From positions 1,240,001 through 1,304,000 of the forward strand of contig OX424556.1 of assembly GCA_949152475.1 (NCBI GenBank): DNA of 64,000 bases, in the 5' to 3' direction. The notes beneath the pieces are model-generated. The model was not told where the DNA came from. It made no database searches and was given only the letters and a program-made list of their open reading frames with translations. The translations under genes and the position numbers were made by a program. The first letter of the stretch is position 1; each line of letters begins with the position of its first letter. Positions 12,252 to 22,451 of the stretch are shown in pieces. Origin of the DNA: Terebella lapidaria. Lineage: Eukaryota; Annelida; Polychaeta; Terebellida; Terebellidae.

Positions 12252-15200
12252 TCACTGTCCCGATTCTGGCAGGATGACCAGGGTGACGACAGCTGTTAGA
12301 AAGAACAGCGCCAGGATGATCCAGAAGACGAGGCGGTCCAAAGCCGCAGCCACCACGCGCCACTCTATCAGGATCTCCTTGCGCTGGTCCGCGCGCCTGT
12401 GGCGGTCACCTTGGTAACGCACCTCGTGTAGCACACTTGCCAAGGTTGTTTGAATGTCGTCAATGGCTGGGGAGCTTTTATTGTTAGTCGGTTTGTTGTT
12501 GATTGCTTGGATCTCTCTGAGCTTCCTGAGGCTGTCACGTGGTGTGACGTCATCACAGAACGGAACGACACGTGTGCCGCTGCGGTTGAGACCGAGGCTG
12601 ACCATGGCGCGTCTGTTGAGGAGCCAGGCCAGGCGCACGAGACACGTGGACGGTCGCGTGGTCACGTGGTTGTGGTGCAATATCAACACAAACACGGAAC
12701 TCGTCACTGTCAGACACGTCACACCCATAAACGCCGAGATGTAAACAACTGCAAATAATAGATCTATTGAACATGCGCGACTTGATGTGCTTACCTAATG
12801 CTTCTTTACTTTTTCTTACAACATTACCATTCGAAGTGCAGCTCAAATAGATTGTAGGCCAACTTGTTATTGTACTCAGACTCACGTATGATAGGGATTG
12901 CTTCAGATGTGTGTGGAACACTCTCCGACACGGCCAGGATGAAGACAGTGTATGAGAGCAGGAGAGTGACTCCCATAGACATCTTCTCTCCGGAGTCCGG
13001 AGGCAGCCACAGAACCATCAGCACGAGAGCCGTCAGGATCAGGGACGGTACCACGATGTTCACCACGTAGTACAGCGACTTACGCTGGAAGTCAAACACA
13101 AACTGCACCTCGGGGAAGGGGTCGTTCGTGCATCCACAGCACACGTTGTAGTAGCGGTCGATCTGTGTGATCTGAGTGCTGACGATGTCCCACTCGCCGT
13201 TCTGAGCGTAGCTGCTCAGAAGCTCCTCCTCGGCGCAGCTGCGGTACGTCAGATTGATGGCGGTGCTCGAGTAAGCCCAGTTACCGAACACTAGCGAGCA
13301 CTGCTGCTTGTCGAACGGGAAGTACTGAACATTGGAGGCGCACTGAGACTTGAACTCGCCTCCTGGTGTCCAGCCCACGTGACCATCGTACCTCACACTG
13401 ACTCGGCTCAGGGTGTAATGTTCCTCAGTGTACACTACCTCTCCTATACTGCAGGGACAAGTCAGGAATTACAAACAGTCTAACTGCATTGTCAGTATGT
13501 GCACGTTGTGTTGTGTGTTCACACGTTACCTGTTGTAGAGGACAAAGTCTGGTAATACTGTAAACGTACAAAATTTCGCGATGTATTAATTTCGCGAATT
13601 TCGCGTTTGAAAAGAAAACGCGAAAATAAATACACGCGAATACACGATTATTCAATCGGGGGGCCTACGATTCACAACAGTCACGAACGTAAATCCACGC
13701 GAACATGTTGAGATGTTGAAAACGCGAACATTGATACACGCGAATTTTTATACGTTTACAGTATGTGTTGTGTCAGTATGTGCACGTTGTGTTGTGTGAT
13801 CACACGTTACCTGTTGTAGAGGACGAATTCTGGTAATATGTGTTGTGTCAGTATGTGCACGTTGTGTTGTGTGATCACACGTTACCTGTTGTAGAGGACG
13901 AATTCTGGTAATATGTGTTGTGTCAGTATGTGCACGTTGTGTTGTGTGATCACACGTTACCTGTTGTAGAGGACGAAGTCTGGTAATATGTGTTGTGTCA
14001 GTATGTGCACGTTGTGTTGTGTGATCACACGTTACCTGTTGTAGAGGACGAAGTCTGGTAATATGTGTTGTGTCAGTATGTGCACGTTGTGTTGTGTGAT
14101 CACACGTTACCTGTTGTAGAGGACGAATTCTGGTAATATGTGTTGTGTCAGTATGTGCACGTTGTGTTGTGTGTTCACACGTTACCTGTTGTAAAGGACG
14201 AAGTCTGGTAATATGTGTTGTGTCAGTATGTGCACGTTGTGTTGTGTTTACACGTTACCTGTTGTAGAGGACGAAGTCAGGTAATATGTGTTGTGTCAGT
14301 ATGTACACGTTGTGTTGTGTTCACACGTTACCTGTTGTAGAGGACGAAGTCTGGTAATATGTGTTGTGTCAGTATGTGCACGTTGTGTTGTGTGTTCACA
14401 CGTTACCTGTTGTAGAGGACGAAGTCTGGTAATATGTGTTGTGTCAGTATGTGCGCGTTGTGTTGTGTGATCACACGTTACCTGTTGTAGAGGACGAAGT
14501 CAGGTAATATGTGTTGTGTCAGTATGTGCACGTTGTGTTGTGTGATCACACGTTACCTGTTGTAGAGGACGAAGTCAGGTAATGTGTTGTGTCAGTATGT
14601 GCACGTTGTGTTGTGTGATCACATGTTACCTGTTGTAGAGGACGAAGTCAGGTAATGTGTTGTGTCAGTATGTGCACGTTGTGTTGTGTGCTCACACGTT
14701 ACCTGTTGTAGAGGACGAAGTCAGGTAATGTGTTGTGTCAGTATGTGCGCGTTGTGTTGTGTTCTCACACGTTACCTGTTGTAGAGGACGAAGTCTGGTA
14801 ATATGTGTTGTGTCAGTATGTGCGCGTTGTGTTGTGTGATCACACGTTACCTGTTGTAGAGGACGAAGTCAGGTAATATGTGTTGTGTCAGTATGTGCAC
14901 GTTGTGTTGTGTGATCACACGTTACCTGTTGTAGAGGACGAAGTCAGGTAATGTGTTGTGTCAGTATGTGCACGTTGTGTTGTGTGATCACATGTTACCT
15001 GTTGTAGAGGACGAAGTCAGGTAATGTGTTGTGTCAGTATGTGCACGTTGTGTTGTGTGCTCACACGTTACCTGTTGTAGAGGACGAAGTCAGGTAATGT
15101 GTTGTGTCAGTATGTGCACGTTGTGTTGTGTGCTCACACGTTACCTGTTGTAGAGGACGAAGTCAGGTAATGTGTTGTGTCAGTATGTGCGCGTTGTGTT

Positions 15201-18200
15201 GTGTTCTCACACGTTACCTGTTGTAAAGGACGAAGTCTGGTAATATGTTGTGTCAGTATGTGCACGTTGTGTTGTGTGTTCACACGTTACCTGTTGTAGA
15301 GGACGAAGTCAGGTAATGTGTTGTGTCAGTATGTGCGCGTTGTGTTGTGTGCTCACACGTTACCTGTTGTAGAGGACGAAGTCAGGTAATGTGTTGTGTC
15401 AGTATGTGCACGTTGTGTTGTGTGCTCACACGTTACCTGTTGTAGAGGACGAAGTCAGGTAATGTGTTGTGTCAGTATGTGCGCGTTGTGTTGTGTTCTC
15501 ACACGTTACCTGTTGTAAAGGACGAAGTCTGGTAATATGTGTTGCGTCAGTATGTGCACGTTGTGTTGTGTGATCACATGTTACCTGTTGTAGAGGACGA
15601 AGTCAGGTAATGTGTTGTGTCAGTATGTGCGCGTTGTGTTGTGTTTACACGTTACCTGTTGTAAAGGACGAAGTCTGGTAATATGTTGTGTCAGTATGTG
15701 CACGTTGTGTTGTGTGATCACATGTTACCTGTTGTAAAGGACGAAGTCAGGTAATGTGTTGTGTCAGTATGTGCACGTTGTGTTGTGTGATCACATGTTA
15801 CCTGTTGTAGAGGACGAAGTCAGGTAATGTGTTGTGTCAGTATGTGCACGTTGTGTTGTGTGATCACACGTTACCTGTTGTAGAGGACGAAGTCAGGTAA
15901 TGTGTTGTGTCAGTATGTGCGCGTTGTGTTGTGTTCTCACACGTTACCTGTTGTAAAGGACGAAGTCTGGTAATATGTTGTGTCAGTATGTGCACGTTGT
16001 GTTGTGTGATCACATGTTACCTGTTGTAGAGGACGAAGTCAGGTAATGTGTTGTGTCAGTATGTGCGCGTTGTGTTGTGTGTTCACACGTTACCTGTTGT
16101 AGAGGACGAAGTCTGGTAATATGTGTTGCGTCAGTATGTGCACGTTGTGTTGTGTGATCACATGTTACCTGTTGTAGAGGACGAAGTCAGGTAATATGTG
16201 TTGTGTCAGTATGTGCACGTTGTGTTGTGCTCACACGTTACCTGTTGTAGAGGACGAAGTCAGGTAATATGTGTTGTGTCAGTATGTGCACGTTGTGTTG
16301 TGTGTTCACACGTTACCTGTTGTAAAGGACGAAGTCTGGTAATATGTGCTGTGTCAGTATGTGCACGTTGTGTTGTGTGTTCACACGTTACCTGTTGTAA
16401 AGGACGAAGTCTGGTAATATGTGTTGTGTCAGTATGTGCACGTTGTGTTGTGTGATCACACGTTACCTGTTGTAGAGGACGAAGTCAGGTAATGTGTTGT
16501 GTCAGTATGTGCACGTTGTGTTGTGTGATCACACGTTACCTGTTGTAGAGGACGAAGTCAGGTAATATGTGCTGTGTCAGTATGTGCACGTTGTGTTGTG
16601 TGTTCACACGTTACCTGTTGTAGAGGACGAAGTCAGGTAATGTGTTGTGTCAGTATGTGCACGTTGTGTTGTGTGTTCACACGTTACCTGTTGTAGAGGA
16701 CGAAGTCAGGTAATATGTGTTGTGTCAGTATGTGCACGTTGTGTTGTGTGCTCACACGTTACCTGTTGTAGAGGACGAAGTCAGGTAATATGTGTTGTGT
16801 CAGTATGTGCACGTTGTGTTGTGTGCTCACACGTTACCTGTTGTAAAGGACGAAGTCTGGTAATATGTGTTGCGTCAGTATGTGCACGTTGTGTTGTGTG
16901 ATCACATGTTACCTGTTGTAGAGGACGAAGTCAGGTAATGTGTTGTGTCAGTATGTGCACGTTGTGTTGTGTGATCACACGTTACCTGTTGTAGAGGACG
17001 AAGTCAGGTAATGTGTTGTGTCAGTATGTGCACGTTGTGTTGTGTGTTCACACGTTACCTGTTGTAGAGGACGAAGTCAGGTAATGTGTTGTGTCAGTAT
17101 GTGCACGTTGTGTTGTGTGATCACACGTTACCTGTTGTAGAGGACGAAGTCAGGTAATGTGTTGTGTCAGTATGTGCACGTTGTGTTGTGTGTTCACATG
17201 TTACCTGTTGTAGAGGACGAAGTCAGGTAATATGTGTTGTGTCAGTATGTGCACGTTGTGTTGTGTGTTCACACGTTACCTGTTGTAGAGGACGAAGTCA
17301 GGTAATGTGTTGTGTCAGTATGTGCACGTTGTGTTGTGTGTTCACATGTTACCTGTTGTAGAGGACGAAGTCTGGTAATATGTGTTGTGTCAGTATGTGC
17401 ACGTTGTGTTGTGTGATCACACGTTACCTGTTGTAGAGGACGAAGTCAGGTAATGTGTTGTGTCAGTATGTGCACGTTGTGTTGTGTGATCACACGTTAC
17501 CTGTTGTAGAGGACGAAGTCTGGTAATATGTGTTGTGTCAGTATGTGCACGTTGTGTTGTGTGTTCACACGTTACCTGTTGTAGAGGACGAAGTCAGGTA
17601 ATGTGTTGTGTCAGTATGTGCACGTTGTGTTGTGTGATCACACGTTACCTGTTGTAGAGGACGAAGTCTGGTAATATGTGTTGTGTCAGTATGTGCACGT
17701 TGTGTTGTGTGTTCACACGTTACCTGTTGTAGAGGACGAAGTCTGGTAATATGTGTTGTGTCAGTATGTGCACGTTGTGTTGTGTGTTCACACGTTACCT
17801 GTTGTAAAGGACGAAGTCTGGTAATATGTGTTGTGTCAGTATGTGCGCGTTGTGTTGTGTGATCACACGTTACCTGTTGTAGATGATGAAGTCAGGTAAT
17901 ATGTGTTGTGTCAGTATGTGCGCGTTGTGTTGTGTTCACACGTTACCTGTTGTAGAGGACGAAGTCTGGTAATATGTGTTGTGTCAGTATGTGCACGTTG
18001 TGTTGTGTGATCACACGTTACCTGTTGTAAAGGACGAAGTCTGGTAATATGTGTTGTGTCAGTATGTGCGCGTTGTGTTGTGTTCACACGTTACCTGTTG
18101 TAGAGGACGAAGTCTGGTAATATGTGTTGTGTCAGTATGTGCACGTTGTGTTGTGTGTTCACACGTTACCTGTTGTAGAGGACGAAGTCTGGTAATATGT

Positions 18201-20272
18201 GTTGTGTCAGTATGTACACGTTGTGTTGTGTTCACACGTTACCTGTTGTAGAGGACGAAGTCTGGTAATATGTGTTGTGTCAGTATGTGCACGTTGTGTT
18301 GTGTGTTCACACGTTACCTGTTGTAGAGGACGAAGTCAGGTAATGTGTTGTGTCAGTATGTGCACGTTGTGTTGTGTGTTCACACGTTACCTGTTGTAGA
18401 GGACGAAGTCTGGTAATATGTGTTGTGTCAGTATGTGCACGTTGTGTTGTGTGTTCACACGTTACCTGTTGTAGAGGACGAAGTCTGGTAATATGTGTTG
18501 TGTCAGTATGTGCACGTTGTGTTGTGTGATCACACGTTACCTGTTGTAGAGGACGAAGTCAGGTAATGTGTTGTGTCAGTATGTGCACGTTGTGTTGTGT
18601 GATCACACGTTACCTGTTGTAGAGGACGAAGTCTGGTAATGTGTTGTGTCAGTATGTGCACGTTGTGTTGTGTTTACACGTTACCTGTTGTAGAGGACGA
18701 AGTCAGGTAATGTGTTGTGTCAGTATGTGCACGTTGTGTTGTGTGATCACACGTTACCTGTTGTAGAGGACGAAGTCTGGTAATATGTGTTGTGTCAGTA
18801 TGTGCACGTTGTGTTGTGTGATCACATGTTACCTGTTGTAGAGGACGAAGTCAGGTAATGTGTTGTGTCAGTATGTACACGTTGTGTTGTGTGATCACAC
18901 GTTACCTGTTGTAGAGGACGAAGTCAGGTAATGTGTTGTGTCAGTATGTGCACGTTGTGTTGTGTGATCACATGTTACCTGTTGTAAAGGACGAAGTCTG
19001 GTAATATGTGTTGTGTCAGTATGTGCACGTTGTGTTGTGTGATCACATGTTACCTGTTGTAGAGGACGAAGTCTGGCAGCCAGACCATCAGCGGAGACAC
19101 GACGATGTTCTCGAGTCCGTCGTACTGAGCTGGGTCCCAGGTCAGACGCTCGTCTGTCCACCTCTACACGCGGCGGCATGGCAACACGTGAACGGTAGAC
19201 ATGGCAACACGTGAAATGTCCCATTGTAAAACGTGAATTATACACATAGCAATAATTAGAACGTGAACATGGCAACACGTGAAAGGTATAGACATGAGCA
19301 ATGTGAAAGGTAGGCCTAGACACAGCAACATGTGAAACGTAGACGTGGCAAAATGTGAAAGATGGTCATGGCAACACGTGGGAGGTAAACATGGCAACTC
19401 GTGGGAGGTAGCCATAGCAACACGTGACAAGTTAGAAAGCTCAAGCAGCAAAAGTAGCCTTTTTGTTTCCAGAACTCATGAGAACTACTAAGAGCAAGAG
19501 GGGTTGAGCTTGGATATTAATGTTTGATGGGACTTTATTCCTATCCAAACACCCCCACCCTTTGGGCTATTTTGTTGCCACCTCCTTCCTTATCACTCCC
19601 CACTGTATGTTTTTTTTTTCATTTCCTGTGCCATTAACATAAATGAATGTACTTTGCTAGATCTACTTACCACACGCGTACTTACCACACGCGTACTTAC
19701 CACACGCGTACATACCACACGCGTACTTACCACACGCGTACATACCACACGCGTACTTACCACACGCGTACATACCACACGCGTACTTACCACACGCGTA
19801 CTCACCACACGCGTACTTACCACACGCGTACTCACCACACGCGTACTTACCACTCTGAGGTAACCAGACGTCACTAACGTCTCAGTCTTGATGTTCTGAA
19901 ACACGGAGGAATTAATGAACCTTAAGAGAGCATAATACAGACAGGGAATGTGTTCTCTGCAGGTGTCAGGTTTTTAGAGAAGTGTGTAGCAGGCACTGAC
20001 CAGGTCATGTAGCTTGAGGAGTATGTAACTCATGCTGACCGTTGTACTGTTGGACGAGTCTAGTACAGGTCGAGCCACGGAATTGTATCTGCGGAATAAA
20101 TCTTGAAGAAGTCGCTCCTCATCGTTAGCGGCTGTCACTGAAACACAACATTTACACAAAACAAATACATACGCTGGGCCTAATATATTTCTAACGATTT
20201 TTGGATGTGCCAAGAATCCTCACCTACGAGTATTAAGAAATGAATGGTTAAACATAAATAAAATTGTGTCAT
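12252..20272 (-). CDS. Gene A: nicotinic acetylcholine receptor-like subunit, alpha type, complete
   Basis: Six exons: 20272-20224, 20137-20001, 19895-19851, 19163-19054, 13448-12886 and 12748-12252. They join in phase to 466 codons plus stop. The protein has a signal peptide (MTQFYLCLTIHFLILVVTA), a ligand-binding domain, the Cys-loop C150-X13-C164 (ending PFDKQQC), loop B Trp (FGNWAYS, W171), loop C with vicinal cysteines (YYNVCCGC, 217-220), M1 about 242-262, M2 about 268-290 beginning GEKMSMGVTLLLSYTVFILA with the Glu typical of cation channels, M3 about 302-325, a short cytoplasmic loop and M4 (LDRLVFWIILALFFLTAVV). By family it should act as an acetylcholine-gated cation channel subunit in the plasma membrane. 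Oddities: the loop D tryptophan is replaced by Tyr (TSGYLRV), and introns 3 and 4 are largely minisatellite, intron 4 being about 5.6 kb against about 143 bp in genes C and D. Ligand and partners cannot be read from sequence. Confidence 0.9.
13490..19076 (-). repeat. Minisatellite of ~73-bp units, each with a copy of the exon 4 end and its splice donor
   Basis: On the minus strand each unit carries CCAGACTTCGTCCTCTACAA followed by CAG and GTAACGTG. These are the last 23 nt of exon 4 (codons for PDFVLYN) plus the authentic donor, followed by about 45 nt of intron (CACACAACACAACGTGCAC...). Units are 72-75 bp; about 75 copies fill intron 4 from the exon 4 donor (19054) to within ~40 bp of the exon 5 acceptor (13449). 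Common variants are CCA/CCT, CTC/CTT, GAC/GAA and one or two missing bases. One unit near the left end is interrupted by a MITE. Confidence 0.96.
13558..13761. mobile_element. 204-bp Tc1/mariner-type MITE with TA target duplication
   Basis: The ends are inverted copies: CTGTAAACGTACAAAATTTC at the left, and the right end reverse-complemented reads CTGTAAACGTATAAAAATTC, both continuing GCG. The element is flanked by TA (13556-13557 and 13762-13763). Neighbouring satellite units read GGTAATATGTGTTG uninterrupted, which shows the empty site. The interior is rich in CGCGAA words and has no coding capacity. Confidence 0.88.
19178..19440. repeat. Degenerate ~24-bp repeat next to the exon 4 acceptor of gene A
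   Basis: About ten diverged copies of ACATGGCAACACGTGAAAGG followed by TAG occupy the 3' part of intron 3 and stop just before the acceptor of exon 4. Many keep an E-box-like CACGTG. On the transcribed strand the unit reads CTACCTTTCACGTGTTGCCA, and the last copy lies directly before the CGCGTGTAG acceptor. Confidence 0.75.
19666..19850 (-). repeat. 15-bp minisatellite made of the exon 3 splice donor
   Basis: Twelve perfect-length 15-bp units (plus strand CTTACCACACGCGTA) follow directly after exon 3 (which ends at 19851). On the transcribed strand every unit reads GTGTG then GTAAGTACGC. Three units read GTATGT and two GTGAGT; both are still good 5' splice sites. The unit length is a multiple of three and the exon 3 reading frame stays open through the whole array (VVSTR repeats). 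Confidence 0.95.
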
Positions 20273-20951
20273 TTTGACAGCAGATATCACGTCGTGTCGG
20301 ATGTAATCCTCTGGGAAGACGCACAACCTCTCAGTGTAACATCCTCCCACATCCTCCCCTCAGCCTCATCACCCACCGTGGTAACCATGGCGAGAATACA
20401 AACAGCACCGGGGTATTGGGTTTGATGTCAAGAGGTTATCTGGAGTAAACGCTAACAGTTCTCGATAAGGATGCTATCACTCATGACAACCAGTTATTAG
20501 TCGGCACGGACTGCGCCGATCAAATACACATAACACTTCAGTTTGATGGTGTCCTTCTTGAATCGGCACGTTATTGGGACCGATCCTAAAACTTCACTCT
20601 CCTGAAGAGGCAAATGCCATCGGACAAATAGCAATCACTCAATAATTCAGATTTGTTCCGATTCAAACAATTATCCACTAATCATTATTATCTCTATTTT
20701 GTCAAAGTTGAGTTTTCACCAAGAACCCAGTAGTCTTGCGGCTTGTGATCGGGTATTGATATTCTTGACACACAACCTATGTTAAAGAATTTCACATGTT
20801 TTGTATTCTTGAATTGTGTTTGGTCGATGGTTGTTAATCCCAACAAGTGTACAAGTACAGTAACGTTAGTAACATCAATATCACCCCCCCCCCCCCCTCA
20901 TGACGACAATGTGGATTTTTGGTATGAAAACTTGGTTGAGCTTGGAAAGTA
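20273..20951. other. Upstream of gene A, no gene seen
   Basis: This should contain the promoter and 5' UTR of minus-strand gene A. I find no ORF with family features and no clear TATA box. A C-run near 20885 is low-complexity DNA. Confidence 0.4.
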
Positions 20952-21395
20952 CGACGGCGTATTAGGGCCAGGTTGTATGTCAAAAATTTAAGGTGTCTAA
21001 TTCGTGATCTCGAATTACAAAGTCGTGATCTCGAATTGCAATGTCGTGATCTCAAATTACAAAGTCGTTATCACGAATGACAAAGTCGTGATCTCGAATT
21101 ACAAAGTCGTGATCTTGAATTACAAAGTCGTGATCTCGAATTAGGTGTTCATCTCGAACTGTGAATGGTATTAAAGTACGAGTAAAGTGGAACTCAGCTG
21201 AATACAATTGTTCAATCTTGCATCAATATCTTCAATAATTCAAACTTGAAACGATGTGAAAACCGTGAATAACAACTTACATAATTCAATTGAAAAATAT
21301 CAAAATATATCATGCATAACCTTATTGTCTTATTTGCAAGTTAGTGTTCATGACAGAACATGAAATGTCATATTATATTGAAAACAGAATGTTAA

Positions 21396-21807
21396 GGTAG
21401 TCCGCTCCAAACAGTGAGGGAAGGGGGTCAAAGAATTTATTTAAATAAAAAACTGTGTCAACATTATCTAGAGCTTCAAAATGATATATGTTATAGAGTA
21501 ACTGCTCAGCATGCTAAAACTGAAAAGAAAATAGGGGGTCACCGTATCCGTTCTCATAGAAAACACGATGCAAGATGTTAATATGGACGAAAAAATGTGC
21601 AAAAATGCCAGAATTTATGTCATTTTAGGTAAATATGTGTGATTTTGATCGAATATGTAGAAGAAACGAGCACGGTGACCCCCTATTTTCTTTTCAGTAT
21701 TAGGATGCTGATCATTTACTCTATAAAATAATTTTGAAGAGATAATATTCAAGAAATGACTTTTAAATTTTGACTCTCCGTTACCTCCATGTTTGTAGCG
21801 GACTACG
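21396..21807. mobile_element. 412-bp MITE with TTAA target duplication
   Basis: The termini GGTAGTCCGCTCCAAACA and CGTAGTCCGCTACAAACA (right end reverse-complemented) are flanked by TTAA at 21392-21395 and 21808-21811. A second inverted pair lies inside: AAAAGAAAATAGGGGGTCAC near 21520 and its complement near 21680. The TTAA duplication points to a piggyBac- or Kolobok-type transposase. There is no coding capacity. Confidence 0.8.
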
Positions 21808-21857
21808 TTAAATTTTTGGTTCCGTATTGTAACAGGAAAACAACATAAACTGTCTCA

Positions 21858-22451
21858 CATTTTTTACCAGTTTTTAAGACACAAGTTTACTGAGGGTGAA
21901 TACCAGTCCAAGTGGTTGACTTGTATCAAAACAATACTCGATAATAGAGGTTTTTCAAACTTGTGGTCACATGATTATAAGTTATGTACTGTTACCTCAA
22001 CTTGGTTTAAAAACGAGGCTCAGATATCAATTTACAAAATTGGACAGACAGTATGTGGAATCATGAGAATTGTACTAACTATAGAATCTTTAAAACGAAT
22101 TTAGCCATGGAACAGTATATGTCTCTTTTAGACCGTAAAGATGCCATTACTCTATGTAGATTCAGATGTCGTAATAGTAACCTACCCGTTGTCAAAAATA
22201 TGTATGATAAATCTGTTAGTCACTCGTGTCACTTATGTAACTCTGTAGAAATTGGGGATGAATTCCATTATGTATTCCAATGCGAAAATTTTAAAGAGTC
22301 TAGAAAGCTGTTTCTCACTAATTTTTACCGTGTCCGACCCAACTCACTTAAAATGTCAGAATTGTTTAATAGCCAGAAGCGTAAATTACTGAAAGGTCTA
22401 GTGAAATTAGTTTGTGTGATTACAGCTGAATTGGATCTCCGTCCTCGATAG
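21858..22451 (+). pseudogene. C-terminal fragment of a LINE reverse transcriptase polyprotein
   Basis: The translation first reads HKFTEGEYQSKWLTCIKTIL and DNRGFSNLW. After one frame change near 22030 it continues NYRIFKTNLAMEQYMSLLDR, LCRFRCRNSNLPVV, then CHLCNSVEIGDEFHYVFQC before a stop at 22451. The last motif is the CxxC...H...C zinc-knuckle-like tail found after the reverse transcriptase domain in many LINE ORFs. The catalytic domain is absent, so this is a dead 3' piece. It lies inside the foldback element; whether it inserted there or was captured is unclear. Confidence 0.7.

Noticed and set aside
12450-12758. Plus-strand ORFs over the last exon of gene A, and similar plus-strand ORFs over exons of genes B and C
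   Set aside because: Antisense shadows of GC-rich coding exons.
13490-19076. CRISPR-like array
   Set aside because: Units are contiguous with no unique spacers, the genome is animal, and the unit is explained by the exon 4 junction.
19647-19877. Plus-strand ORFs TYHTRTYHTRT and TTRVLTTRV
   Set aside because: Antisense reading of the 15-bp donor array of gene A.
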